A DNA stretch of 34,792 nucleotides from a bacterium (lineage in GTDB: Bacteria > Patescibacteriota > Minisyncoccia > Phycocordibacterales > UBA918), in contig JAUIFS010000004.1 in NCBI GenBank assembly GCA_030430425.1, positions 1-34,792 of the forward strand. Reading direction: 5' to 3'. This document shows, in pieces, positions 1 through 7,104 of the stretch. Below the pieces are notes generated by a model, which saw only the letters and a program-made list of their open reading frames with translations, had not been told where the DNA came from and searched no databases. Both the position numbers and the translations under genes were made by a program. Positions within the stretch are counted from its first letter, which is position 1. Every line of letters begins with the position of its first letter.

Positions 1-15
1 TAAACTGTTACTTTA

Positions 16-216
16 TTACCAACTAGCTTTTGTTACACCAGGAATTAAACCATATGAAGCCATTTCTCTAAACTTAACCCTAGAAACACCAAACTGACGC
101 ATGTAACCTTTAGGACGTCCTGTAAGTTTAGAACGATTGTGTAATCTTACAGCTGATGAATTCTTAGGTAACTTTTGTAAAGCTTCCCAATCACCAGCTT
201 CTTTTAAAGCTTCACT
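16..216 (-). pseudogene. rpsN: 3' fragment of zinc-free (C-minus) 30S ribosomal protein S14, Bacteroidota-like
   Basis: The last 65 or so codons of an open frame that runs from 300 to 16 read as the C-terminal two thirds of a long-form S14: E-A-L-Q-K-L-P-K-N, then [17 protein letters not shown] and the end [10 protein letters not shown], stop TAA. This wording is typical of Bacteroidota S14. The paired cysteines of zinc-type S14 are missing. Upstream of about 216 the frame stops resembling S14, and the usual N-terminus (M-A-K-E-S-M-K-A-R) is absent, so the gene is broken at a junction there. The piece is AT-rich compared with the rest of the window, and the host has its own zinc-type S14 at 11477-11662. 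An assembly chimera at the contig end is the simplest reading; a transferred gene fragment is the alternative. Confidence 0.8.
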
Positions 217-322
217 ATTACTCAAGTTCGCGGAAAAACAAAATTTTGGAACGAGCCGTATGTGCCTATACGGTGACTGACAAAATTGTAGTTTTGACAA
301 AGAAATTGAGTAATAGAGTGCT

Positions 323-1681
323 TTAAAAGTCTATTTCTATTTCTTCGTTTAGAGAAGGCGCCACCGCATTGAGTCCCACATAGTCACGTAGGCGCTGCAC
401 CAAGAAAAGCGAAGAACGCTCCTCCCCCATGGTGACAAACACCTGCTTTGCTTTGTTGCAACCTCGCGCAACCAGCCCTACAAGTTGGTCACGATCAGCA
501 TGCCCCGAGTACCCACGAATGCGTGCGACTTTTGCACGCACCTTCACATACTCGTCATCAATCTTCACTTTAGTTGCGCCATCGTGTAATAAACGACCAA
601 GACTCCCCACTGCCTGGTACCCCACAAGGAGTAACGTTGTATTCTTGTCATCAAGGTAGTTTTTCTCATGTCGACGAATACGTCCACCGTGACTCATACC
701 ACTACCCGCGATAATAATTTTTGCACCTTTCTCCTTTTGAATGTCATGTGAGTCTTTCATACTTCGAGTGAACGACAGCCCTTCAAAATCAAAAATATCA
801 TCGCCGCTATCAATCTGCTCCTGCACTTCGGTCTTGAGATAGTTTGTGTACTTCCGGTACATCTCGGTTACCGCAATTGCAAGTGGCGAGTCGAGAAACA
901 CGGGAATAGGTTCTACTGCTCCAGACTCTACCAAGTTGTTTATCTCAAGGAGCAGACCTTGCGTCCGCTCTAGTGAAAACGCAGGGATGATAAGCGTACC
1001 GTTTTTAGACTGCGTATCGACAATATGCTGTTTTAGCAGCTCAGTACGTTCCTCTACCTCTTCATGCAGCCGATCGCCATACACACTTTCCATAAGAAGG
1101 TAGTCATAGTCTTTTGGCACTACCGGTGGATTAAGCAATGGCTGTGGATCGTTACCAATGTCTCCGGTAAACACCATTTTCTTCCCATTGCGCTCAAGGT
1201 GTACCATACCTGAACCGAGGATATGCCCAGCATCAGTAAAGTGTCCGGTGATATCTCCCACTGCAAAAGTCTCTTCGTACGAAACCACTTTCCATTGCGC
1301 AAGTGCTTGGTCGATATCTCCTTCGCCGTAGAGCACGTCTACACCATACCGCTCCTTCTCATACTGCATCACTTTTAATGCATCACGAAGCATGATGTTT
1401 GCAAAGTCACGGGTTGGTTCTGTTGAGTATATTTCCCCTGTAAAACCATCTTTTACAAGCTTTGGAATACGTCCGATATGATCAGCATGTGCATGGGTCA
1501 CAATGAGCACATCAACGTCTGCAGGATTGTACGTAAACGGATCTGCATTGACCTCCTGCGCAAATTTATCTCCTTGTACCAAACCGCAATCAATCAAAAC
1601 GGCATGCTCGCCTGTGTCGAGCATAAAATTTGCTCCCGTTACATTTCCTACTCCTCCATAAAAACCTACTGTTGATGCCAT
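323..1681 (-). CDS. Beta-CASP metallo-beta-lactamase-fold RNase/RNA-processing protein
   Basis: A 452-residue protein of the MBL-fold beta-CASP family (COG1236, the Ysh1/CPSF-73-like group), which in bacteria and archaea are zinc-dependent endo- or exoribonucleases. Visible motifs: the zinc-binding motif 2 H-A-H-A-D-H-I-G at residues 63-70, the motif F-T-G-D-I-G near 170 supplying the motif 4 aspartate, and a C-terminal part with S-G-M-S-H-G-G-R and G-Y-S-G-H-A-D typical of the RNA-specificity (RMMBL) domain. The beta-CASP segment lies at roughly 200-330. Length fits the family. It ends with TAA. The RNA substrate cannot be told from sequence. It differs from RNase J in length and in lacking that family's C-terminal domain. 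The gene is followed by the foreign S14 fragment. Confidence 0.88.
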   Translation of the reverse strand: MASTVGFYGGVGNVTGANFMLDTGEHAVLIDCGLVQGDKFAQEVNADPFTYNPADVDVLIVTHAHADHIGRIPKLVKDGFTGEIYSTEPTRDFANIMLRDALKVMQYEKERYGVDVLYGEGDIDQALAQWKVVSYEETFAVGDITGHFTDAGHILGSGMVHLERNGKKMVFTGDIGNDPQPLLNPPVVPKDYDYLLMESVYGDRLHEEVEERTELLKQHIVDTQSKNGTLIIPAFSLERTQGLLLEINNLVESGAVEPIPVFLDSPLAIAVTEMYRKYTNYLKTEVQEQIDSGDDIFDFEGLSFTRSMKDSHDIQKEKGAKIIIAGSGMSHGGRIRRHEKNYLDDKNTTLLLVGYQAVGSLGRLLHDGATKVKIDDEYVKVRAKVARIRGYSGHADRDQLVGLVARGCNKAKQVFVTMGEERSSLFLVQRLRDYVGLNAVAPSLNEEIEIDF

Positions 1682-1697
1682 AAATAATTATTTACAT

Positions 1698-2075
1698 TTA
1701 AATTTTTCGTATGTTACTTCCCACAAAATATCCGAGCACTCCCCCACACAGACCCATGAGCACATCAATACTGGTATCAAGCACATAATCATCTTCAATC
1801 GGAATACCAATAAGCACCTCATACACTTCCCACAAAAGTGCAACAAGCAATACTCCGCATAAAACGGGTACCAAGGTACGTAATCGCTTCTGTGTAAATA
1901 CCTTCAAGTCGTAGAGCGTAAAAATGCCAAGCGCAACAACAGCCCCTCCAATACAATGCATTGGAATATCAAACCACCAATACCGCCAGTACAAAAACAG
2001 CTCGAGTGCAATGTAGTGAATTGCCGCCAGCATTGAGAAAGTGATAAGAAATATAATTGTTGGTAACTGTAGCAT
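1698..2075 (-). CDS. Small four-helix membrane protein (YjdF/DUF2238- or VanZ-like)
   Basis: A 125-residue hydrophobic protein with about four membrane segments (near 5-27, 38-57, 68-85 and 105-121). The pattern D-I-P-M-H-x-x-G-G in the second helix, W-E-V-Y-E after the third, and D-T-S-I-D-V-L-M-G before the last helix resembles the DUF2238/YjdF and VanZ-like families of small integral membrane proteins, whose biochemical function is unclear. The match is by pattern only. The ATG lies exactly six bases after a TATACA hexamer, so the mRNA may be leaderless. It sits 16 bases upstream of the beta-CASP gene and may share its transcript. Confidence 0.6.
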   Translation of the reverse strand: MLQLPTIIFLITFSMLAAIHYIALELFLYWRYWWFDIPMHCIGGAVVALGIFTLYDLKVFTQKRLRTLVPVLCGVLLVALLWEVYEVLIGIPIEDDYVLDTSIDVLMGLCGGVLGYFVGSNIRKI

Positions 2076-2087
2076 TGTCGCTGTATA
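2076..2087 (-). promoter_or_regulatory. Candidate leaderless promoter (-10) of the 1698-2075 gene
   Basis: On the minus strand TATACA is followed by six bases and then the ATG at 2075. With a normal -10 to start-site distance the transcript would begin at the A of ATG. The hexamer matches the consensus in four of six bases, so this is the weakest of six such sites in the window. Confidence 0.35.
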
Positions 2088-2118
2088 TCATATCACGCAG
2101 TGAGTCTCCTTATAGACG

Positions 2119-2145
2119 AAAAAAATCCGCAGTGCGGATTTTTTT
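2119..2145. terminator. Bidirectional terminator-like hairpin
   Basis: A perfect inverted repeat with the core TCCGCAGTGCGGA flanked by seven A on one side and seven T on the other, so it could work on either strand. It lies upstream of the 1698-2075 gene and would stop minus-strand transcripts arriving from the ndk side. Confidence 0.65.
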
Positions 2146-2316
2146 CACAAAATATATTTCCAAATTTACACAAAAAATGAATGTCCAACTTGTTCCGTAT
2201 GGTCGGTCTGCAAAATACTCCACAAAATATTCTAAAATGTTTCAACAGACTCAGTCTGTATCAAGATTGTACAATCTTTTCTGTTCGTATTTTTCAAACC
2301 TTAGGATTACGGAAAT

Positions 2317-2463
2317 TTAGAAACATATTTTGGAACCACGACCGTATGCTCCTGGAAACTCCAGGTGGGCACCCTTTCCACTTGCCCTATTCGAAATTCC
2401 TTGCGGATTCTCGGCATCAAGTGCGACTACAGGCAGCCCTAAATATATATTTAATCGGAACAT
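2317..2463 (-). CDS. Possible 48-residue small protein, unknown
   Basis: An ATG-to-TAA frame of 48 codons on the minus strand. It starts M-F-R-L-N-I-Y and contains L-D-A-E-N-P-Q-G-I-S and later H-L-E-F-P-G-A-Y-G-R-G-S-K. Codon choice (for example GTA GTC GCA CTT GAT GCC GAG) looks coding, and the composition is that of a soluble protein. A TATACT hexamer lies about 40 bases upstream of the ATG. No family was recognised. The same DNA can fold into stems (CCTGGA...TCCAGG and GGGCA...TGCCC), so a structured RNA that happens to be open is a real alternative. Its 3' end resembles DNA at 226-263. Confidence 0.3.
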   Translation of the reverse strand: MFRLNIYLGLPVVALDAENPQGISNRASGKGAHLEFPGAYGRGSKICF

Positions 2464-2530
2464 ACGTAATGTGATTCCACTGTCTAGTATAGCACCAGAA
2501 TACCGACAAATAGAACACTCATTAACACTA

Positions 2531-2568
2531 CTATCACCTATATATACTATCGTAAATATAGGTGATAG
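2531..2568. repeat. 13-bp inverted repeat with 12-base loop
   Basis: CTATCACCTATAT and its exact complement ATATAGGTGATAG, separated by 12 bases. There is no U-run on either side, so it does not look like an intrinsic terminator; an RNA stem or a DNA operator site are both possible. Confidence 0.5.
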
Positions 2569-2664
2569 CTGGAGAGGAAGAAAGGAGACAAAAAAAGAAA
2601 ACCTGGGGCGAGAGAAAGGAGATCACGCCATACCGCTTTGCTGCATAGCAATACACCCATACAA

Positions 2665-2692
2665 AAAAACACTCCGTTGTCGGAGTGTTTTT
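2665..2692. terminator. Intrinsic terminator of ndk
   Basis: A 12-bp perfect stem (AAAAACACTCCG and its complement) with a TTGT loop, beginning 21 bases after the ndk stop on the minus strand. Both arms carry A/T runs, so it can act in both directions. Confidence 0.8.
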
Positions 2693-2712
2693 GAAGCGAA
2701 TATAGTACAGAC

Positions 2713-3318
2713 CTAGTCCTGTACTGAGTCGAAGTGTGTGTTGTACATAATACGTTCCTGCGCAGTAACGTAGTCCATGAGTTCTGACTCATCAAACCAA
2801 AGTGCGATTTCTCGCGCAGCCTCCTCTGGTACATCTGAACAGTGGATGAGATTTCGGATTGATCGGTCTTCGTACGCCGCGTGTGCGTAGGTGTCTACCG
2901 TGAAGTCGCCCCGAATGGTACCAATGTCTGCTGTTGCTGGCTCAGTCGTACCAACCAAACGTGTTACCTGATCAATAGCTCCGTGACCTTCAACCACAAT
3001 CGCAAGGACTGGAGACTGTTGCATTTCTGTTACTACTGCTCGGATGATGTCTTTCCCATACTCAAGCGCGCTCTTTTCAGGCTCTTTTCCTTGGTCTTTT
3101 AAGTTGTTGATCATGTTCTCCCCCTTCTTCTCAAACCAAGCGTCATCTTTGTTGTAGTGCGCAAAAAGATGCTCTTCGCTAGGCGCAACAAACTTGAAAC
3201 CAACGAACTTTAGTCCGCTTCGTTCAAATCGTCCAATAATCTCACCCATAAGTGACCGTTGTACCGCGTCAGGCTTGAGGATGATGAGCGTTCGCTCTTT
3301 GTGTGGTTGTGTTCCCAT
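2713..3318 (-). CDS. ndk: Nucleoside diphosphate kinase, extended form
   Basis: 201 residues. NDK moves the gamma phosphate of a nucleoside triphosphate to a nucleoside diphosphate through a phosphohistidine. The N-terminus T-L-I-I-L-K-P-D-A-V and the active-site segment R-N-L-I-H-C-S-D (His159) are clear, as is G-T-I-R-G-D-F upstream of it. The active-site string reads H-C-S-D instead of the usual bacterial H-G-S-D. The protein is about 50 residues longer than typical 140-150-residue NDKs: an insertion at roughly residues 56-100 (rich in D, E, K) lies before the conserved core, and there is a longer C-terminal tail. The gene has its own promoter and terminator and stops with TAG. Confidence 0.93.
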   Translation of the reverse strand: MGTQPHKERTLIILKPDAVQRSLMGEIIGRFERSGLKFVGFKFVAPSEEHLFAHYNKDDAWFEKKGENMINNLKDQGKEPEKSALEYGKDIIRAVVTEMQQSPVLAIVVEGHGAIDQVTRLVGTTEPATADIGTIRGDFTVDTYAHAAYEDRSIRNLIHCSDVPEEAAREIALWFDESELMDYVTAQERIMYNTHFDSVQD

Positions 3319-3351
3319 ATATCTTTATAATTAGCTATAAATATGCGCAAA

Positions 3352-3380
3352 AGTATACCTCGACCCTTACTTTCATGCAA
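3352..3380 (-). promoter_or_regulatory. Promoter of ndk
   Basis: On the minus strand TTGCAT, a 17-base spacer and TATACT, with a leader of about 27 bases to the ATG. The -10 box matches consensus in five of six bases. Almost the whole promoter lies inside one arm of an imperfect inverted repeat (3354-3378 with 3470-3493). Confidence 0.6.
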
Positions 3381-3493
3381 TATCTATCACCCCAGATGCA
3401 ACAGGATAAAAAGTTTATGGTACATCATCAAAGCGGAGCGTAGTATCGATATGCCGGCCTGAGCCGGCAGCATGAAAGTACGGGTGAGGTATA
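3354..3493. repeat. Imperfect 24/25-bp inverted repeat containing the ndk promoter
   Basis: 3354-3378 and 3470-3493 are near-perfect reverse complements over about 24 bases (one inserted base and one or two changes). The left arm contains the working ndk promoter on the minus strand; the right arm is a degraded copy facing the other way on the plus strand (TATAGC in place of TATACT). Between the arms is a 7-bp hairpin, TGCCGGC...GCCGGCA, at 3452-3469. A second pair, CAGATGCAACAG at 3393-3404 and its complement at 3529-3540, interleaves with the first. Confidence 0.65.
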
Positions 3494-3495
3494 GC

Positions 3496-3535
3496 GCAAC
3501 AGCCAGAAAAAGCAATTGCTTTTTCTGGCTGTTGC
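3496..3535. terminator. 20-bp perfect palindrome, probable terminator of map
   Basis: The sequence from 3496 to 3535 is a perfect palindrome (half site GCAACAGCCAGAAAAAGCAA). It starts 17 bases beyond the map stop codon on the minus strand. There is no long U-run after the stem on the minus strand, so it may act as an RNA-protecting 3' hairpin as much as an intrinsic terminator. Confidence 0.6.
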
Positions 3536-3551
3536 ATCTGTGTCTCAATGT

Positions 3552-4331
3552 TTATTTTCTACTTCGCGTTAGTTTTTCTGGACCGTTTTCAGTGATCAAA
3601 ACGGTGTGTTCCATGTGCGCTGAGAGTGAACCGTCTTCGGTGACCGCTGTATACCCATCCTCAAGCACAAGCACCTCTTTGCTTCCGAGTGTGATCATTG
3701 GCTCAATCGCGAGTACCATGCCTACCTCGATTTTTGCACCCTTGTCGCGTGTCGCAAAGTTTGGGATTTGCGGCTCTTCGTGCAAGTCATACCCTACCCC
3801 ATGTCCACAAAAACTTTCAATGATGCCATACTGTTCAGGAACCACCTTTTCAATCGCTGTGCCGATGTCGCCAATGTATGCACCAGGTTGCGCAGCTTTA
3901 ATGCCTGCATCAAGTGCTTTTTGTGTAACATGCAGCAGCTGCCGTGCTTCTTGGGTACCCTCTCCTGCAATGACTGTCCGTGCTGAATCTACCACCATAC
4001 CTTCGTATGCAATCACCACGTCCAAGCTCACCACATCGCCTTCTGCAAATGTTACTGGCTCCTCGTTTGGAATACCATGCACCACCACATCATTGACCGA
4101 AACACAGCTTGCTGCGGGGTATGGGCGCGGTGCAAACCCTGCATGATACCCAAGCGTCATCGGTTCCACACCATACTGCTCAATAAGCTCCATCGCTTTG
4201 TCGTCAACATCTAGTGTCGTCGCCCCAGGCTCTACAACTTTTTCTAGTGCATCGAGGATAGTCGCAAGAATTTTCCCTCCTTCACGAAGCAAGACAATAT
4301 CTTCTTCTGTTTTGAGTGTTATTTTTCCCAT
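3552..4331 (-). CDS. map: Methionine aminopeptidase, type I
   Basis: 259 residues. It removes the initiator methionine from nascent proteins. All metal-site residues of the pita-bread fold are visible: D104 (V-S-L-D-V), D115 (M-V-V-D-S-A-R-T-V), H177 (C-G-H-G-V-G), E210 (A-I-E-P-M) and E241 (M-E-H-T-V), plus H85 in V-V-H-G-I-P. Length is standard and there is no N-terminal zinc-finger extension. It lies 9 bases downstream of the adenylate-kinase-like gene, as in the common secY-adk-map order of other bacteria, and is likely cotranscribed with it. Confidence 0.97.
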   Translation of the reverse strand: MGKITLKTEEDIVLLREGGKILATILDALEKVVEPGATTLDVDDKAMELIEQYGVEPMTLGYHAGFAPRPYPAASCVSVNDVVVHGIPNEEPVTFAEGDVVSLDVVIAYEGMVVDSARTVIAGEGTQEARQLLHVTQKALDAGIKAAQPGAYIGDIGTAIEKVVPEQYGIIESFCGHGVGYDLHEEPQIPNFATRDKGAKIEVGMVLAIEPMITLGSKEVLVLEDGYTAVTEDGSLSAHMEHTVLITENGPEKLTRSRK

Positions 4332-4340
4332 GGCGCTATA

Positions 4341-4934
4341 CTAGCTCAAACTAAGCGCAGAAACAATCTGTGCATGCACCCCATCGATGGTGTCAGTTCC
4401 ATCGATATTGTGTACCGTAGCATTGCCATGACCTTCGTAGTATTTCAGTACAGGTAATGTATCTTCGCGGTACCACCGTAAACGCTCCTCAATAGACGCT
4501 TCTGTGTCATCTTCTCGGGCACGGCTTTGCATACGCTCTCGCACTACCTCTTCGGGTGTTTCGAGGTTAACAACATCAATTCGTCCTCGCTCAAAAAACT
4601 TAAACGCGTCTTCAAGGTCTGGTATCTGTCCTACCGTACGTGGAAATCCATCAATCAAAAGATGACTTTTGTCATCAAGCTGGTTAATCATTGCCTGTCC
4701 CCAAAGCACAGCAACAAGAAAGTCTGGTTGTAGTTGCCCTGAGTCGAGCGTTGCCGCAACTTTATCTTCAGCGAATGTTTCTTGTGAAGCAGCAAGCGAA
4801 CGAAAACGACGTCCTGTCTGAATATCAACCACACGTCGTCGATCATTAGACTCAAGTACTTCTTTCAGTTTTTCGATCTGCGTTCCCTTTCCGCTCCCCT
4901 GTGGACCAATAAAAATAATTGTTTTCGGATTCAT
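4341..4934 (-). CDS. adk: Adenylate kinase family nucleoside monophosphate kinase
   Basis: 197 residues from the chosen ATG at 4934 (M-N-P-K); in-frame ATGs at 4946 and 4955 are possible but lie inside the preceding gene. It catalyses phosphate transfer between ATP and AMP or a related NMP. Visible: P-loop G-P-Q-G-S-G-K-G-T-Q (10-19), the NMP-binding D-G-F-P-R (95-99), and R-E-D-D-T-E-A-S-I-E-E-R-L, typical of the lid-side arginines. The lid is short, without zinc cysteines. The residues after the P-loop (D-I-Q-T-G-R-R-F-R) depart from the usual S-T-G-D-M-L-R. As the canonical one of two adjacent paralogues it is the better candidate for the true Adk. Stop is TAG. Confidence 0.85.
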   Translation of the reverse strand: MNPKTIIFIGPQGSGKGTQIEKLKEVLESNDRRRVVDIQTGRRFRSLAASQETFAEDKVAATLDSGQLQPDFLVAVLWGQAMINQLDDKSHLLIDGFPRTVGQIPDLEDAFKFFERGRIDVVNLETPEEVVRERMQSRAREDDTEASIEERLRWYREDTLPVLKYYEGHGNATVHNIDGTDTIDGVHAQIVSALSLS

Positions 4935-4935
4935 T

Positions 4936-5514
4936 TTAGTTTTCATTACGTACATATGTAAATATCTGCTTCGTCACTTCTTCAATTGGTTGTGTCCCGT
5001 CAATATCTACCACCTTCCCATGTGAACGAAAAACCTCGAGAGATTTTGTCGTGTATTCATTGAATTCCTCTAAGCGTTTTTCTACTGCTTCAGGAGCATC
5101 TACTGCGTCTCGATTACGTTCTGCACTGCGTGTACGCACCATATCGTCAGGAATATCTAGATGAAACACAATATACGGCCGATCGGTCCACTCGTGGATC
5201 TCATGAAATATTTCTGCCTCGTCTGGTTTCCGTGCAACTGCTTCAAAAATAAGCAAGTCGTCACCATGGCGGTGGAGCAATGCATGCATCATCCAATATG
5301 AAGCAAGCCAGTTTGGTGCAAGAAGTCCTTGCTCGTATGCATCCTTCATCTTGTGCCCGAGCGGCGTGTCCATCTCTGATAATTCACGTACTTTATTTCC
5401 TATAGAAAACATCGTTCCCCCGAACTGCTCCGTAATTGCAGCAGTCTGCGTACCTTTCCCACAGGTAATCTTTCCCATGAGTACAATACTTTCGTACTTT
5501 GTTTTTTCTAACAT
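4936..5514 (-). CDS. Divergent adenylate-kinase-like NMP kinase
   Basis: 192 residues from ATG 5514 (M-L-E-K); a TTG six codons upstream is a less likely start. The P-loop reads G-K-I-T-C-G-K-G-T-Q (14-23) and F-S-I-G-N-K-V-R replaces the usual S-T-G-D-x-x-R. The NMP-binding D-G-F-P-R is replaced by E-A-V-A-R-K-P (91-97), so the aspartate is lost but an arginine is kept. The C-terminal region (R-T-R-S-A-E-R-N-R-D then V-E-K-R-L-E-E-F) keeps the lid pattern. This suggests a changed substrate or a partly altered enzyme. The stop codon is one base from the ATG of the next kinase gene, so the two are translated from one mRNA. Confidence 0.75.
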   Translation of the reverse strand: MLEKTKYESIVLMGKITCGKGTQTAAITEQFGGTMFSIGNKVRELSEMDTPLGHKMKDAYEQGLLAPNWLASYWMMHALLHRHGDDLLIFEAVARKPDEAEIFHEIHEWTDRPYIVFHLDIPDDMVRTRSAERNRDAVDAPEAVEKRLEEFNEYTTKSLEVFRSHGKVVDIDGTQPIEEVTKQIFTYVRNEN

Positions 5515-5580
5515 GAACCAATAGAGTACCAAGTTCTACAGCTTCTGCAAGACAGTCTGCGCATGGTATTCTGTACATAA

Positions 5581-6213
5581 ATGAAGAAGAAACACATCAT
5601 CACACTCTCCGGGAAGCCTGGTAGTGGCAAATCATCGACCGCTGACAAAGTAGCAGAGATGCTTGGCTACACGCGGTACTCTTCTGGCGACATTGTACGA
5701 AACTATGTCCGCAAACATAAGATGAGTCTTGCAGAATTCAATAAAAAAGCAGCAACTGATCATTCACTTGACGAAGCAGTAGACGAAGAGCTGCGAAAGC
5801 TACGTGATGTGAAAGACATTGTGGTTGACTCACGACTTGGTTTTTATTGGATACCTGAGTCTTTTAAGGTGTATCTCGACCTCGACATAGACGTCGCAAC
5901 CGCACGTATCTATAAAGATGCTATCAGCAACGCAGGTCGCGGGGTTGGTGCAGGGGCTGCAACCTCACTTGCCGATGCTTCCCGACAAGTGCAGTCACGC
6001 CTGAATGCAGAGACCCGTCGATTTAAACGTCTCTACGGTGTCGATCCATACAAAAACTCAAACTTTGACCTCATTATAAATACCTCGCGACACAGTCCGC
6101 AAACTGTTGCACTTACCGTGTTTGATCACTATAAGAAATGGCTCAAGAGTGAGGAGTGGCGACAGGTACACTCAGAAGTACCGATGGGGTACTCATACGA
6201 CAACGAGTATTAA
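5581..6213 (+). CDS. Cytidylate-kinase-like P-loop kinase
   Basis: 210 residues on the plus strand, divergent from the kinase pair. The N-terminus I-T-L-S-G-K-P-G-S-G-K-S-S (P-loop at 11-19), Y-S-S-G-D-I-V-R near 34, and V-V-D-S-R-L-G-F-Y followed by F-K-V-Y-L-D match the short cytidylate-kinase-like family, best known from archaea and CPR, that phosphorylates CMP/dCMP. The last 30 residues, rich in K, E and W, look like an added tail. Start ATG 5581 follows a TATTCT hexamer by eight bases, so the leader is at most a few bases. CMP as substrate is inferred from the family. Confidence 0.75.
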   Translation: MKKKHIITLSGKPGSGKSSTADKVAEMLGYTRYSSGDIVRNYVRKHKMSLAEFNKKAATDHSLDEAVDEELRKLRDVKDIVVDSRLGFYWIPESFKVYLDLDIDVATARIYKDAISNAGRGVGAGAATSLADASRQVQSRLNAETRRFKRLYGVDPYKNSNFDLIINTSRHSPQTVALTVFDHYKKWLKSEEWRQVHSEVPMGYSYDNEY

Positions 6214-6248
6214 TCCTCATCACAACAATAGCTCCCACTTTTTTAAGT

Positions 6249-6290
6249 CAAAATCCTTATTTTATCATTAATGATAAAATAAGGATTTTG
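6249..6290. terminator. 21-bp perfect palindrome after the cytidylate-kinase-like gene
   Basis: A perfect 42-base palindrome (half site CAAAATCCTTATTTTATCATT), 35 bases beyond the stop codon of the plus-strand gene. Together with 6338-6371 it separates two convergent genes. Confidence 0.65.
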
Positions 6291-6337
6291 GGCAATTTTG
6301 ATTGATAAAGCATCATATCCTACATACATGAGCATGT

Positions 6338-6371
6338 AAAAACCACGTCGACTTCTGTCAACGTGGTTTTT
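6338..6371. terminator. Bidirectional terminator between convergent genes
   Basis: AAAAACCACGTCGAC and a complementary arm GTCAACGTGGTTTTT around a TTCT loop, one G-T pair in the stem, with A and T runs on the outside. It starts 5 bases after the stop of the minus-strand gene 6377-7018. Confidence 0.8.
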
Positions 6372-6376
6372 GTCCA

Positions 6377-7018
6377 TTAAGCTTCAAGCTGAAATACCCA
6401 CTCACTGTCTAGCGAGTATTTGGCATCAGGATCACCCTCATGAGAGTCAATCCAGAAACCATTCTTGAAATCAGGAGTTCCATGGTTACTCAAACCAAAT
6501 ATACCCAAATCCCCATCACCAATATCGTATGGTTCCGAAGCTACATACAAGGTCTCACCAATTGGCTGTGTAACATAATGCACACGTAACTCCAAAGCAA
6601 CGCGGGATGGGCATGCAAAGTACCCAAAACCAGCCGCACGCTCCATAAAAACAGACCGAGCAACCGACTCACGAAAACCAAGCATTTGAGGCATCACACG
6701 AACCAAGTTTGTACACTGAGGCAAATTCTCGCCAAGCTCAACCACAAAGAGCAACCGATCGCCCCATGGACCACTCACAATCTTTCTTTTTGCAAAGAGC
6801 TCACGATAATCAGCTATGGTCAGGAACTGATCTTGGTTGGTATAGAGCGTCATCCATAGCGGTGCGTCAGCAGCAGCAAGCGCTTCTCCGACAACCTGCT
6901 TAAGCAGTTCAGAGTTATTAACCCACCCCCTATTTACGTTATCGTGCAAACGAGGAGCTGCGGAGTAGAGATGCGCAGCAATCTGCGGATCTTCAAAACT
7001 TTCTCGATCATCTGTCAC
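6377..7018 (-). CDS. Unknown protein, 213 residues, GTG start with strong Shine-Dalgarno
   Basis: No family recognised. The protein looks soluble: no signal peptide or membrane segment, an acidic N-terminus (M-T-D-D-R-E-S-F-E-D) and C-terminal half rich in G, D and aromatic residues (Y-D-I-G-D-G-D-L-G-I-F-G). The start is GTG at 7018, fixed by AAAGGAG seven bases upstream, which contrasts with the mostly leaderless or SD-poor genes around it. Its roughly 100-250-base leader contains one copy of a structured RNA element also found before rplC, so this gene may share a signal with the ribosomal genes. It has a terminator of its own. Confidence 0.7.
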   Translation of the reverse strand: MTDDRESFEDPQIAAHLYSAAPRLHDNVNRGWVNNSELLKQVVGEALAAADAPLWMTLYTNQDQFLTIADYRELFAKRKIVSGPWGDRLLFVVELGENLPQCTNLVRVMPQMLGFRESVARSVFMERAAGFGYFACPSRVALELRVHYVTQPIGETLYVASEPYDIGDGDLGIFGLSNHGTPDFKNGFWIDSHEGDPDAKYSLDSEWVFQLEA

Positions 7019-7104
7019 TTATATTCTCCTTTCATCTAATCTAGAGCAAGAAACCATACATCTGCACAAAACACAAGTAAAAACCTTTCCTTACAGGAAC
7101 TGTT

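Larger units (their letters stand above)
2076..2712. other. Long structured intergenic region between ndk and the 1698-2075 gene
   Basis: 637 bases with no long gene. It holds, in plus coordinates: a terminator-like hairpin at 2119-2145, a cluster of short perfect hairpins around 2240-2285 (one with the core CAGACTCAGTCTG, one with AAGATTGTACAATCTT), a 48-codon open frame on the minus strand at 2317-2463, a 13-bp stem at 2531-2568 and the ndk terminator at 2665-2692. Longer open frames on the plus strand look like chance. The density of stems makes a noncoding RNA possible, but none of tmRNA, RNase P RNA or SRP RNA was recognised. Confidence 0.6.

Noticed and set aside
240-275. GAGCCGTATG...TATACGG looked like a group II intron domain V
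   Set aside because: The stem is too short, the bulge and the second conserved strand are missing, and no intron-encoded protein is nearby.
2157-2470. Possible tmRNA, RNase P RNA or SRP RNA
   Set aside because: None of the conserved strings of these RNAs (tRNA-like T-arm end, GAGGAAAGUCC, or the SRP domain IV core) could be found on either strand.
2330-2716. 128-codon plus-strand frame, and the related frame 2181-2474
   Set aside because: They run through several hairpins and the ndk terminator, have no start signal or family features, and overlap the more coding-like minus-strand frame.
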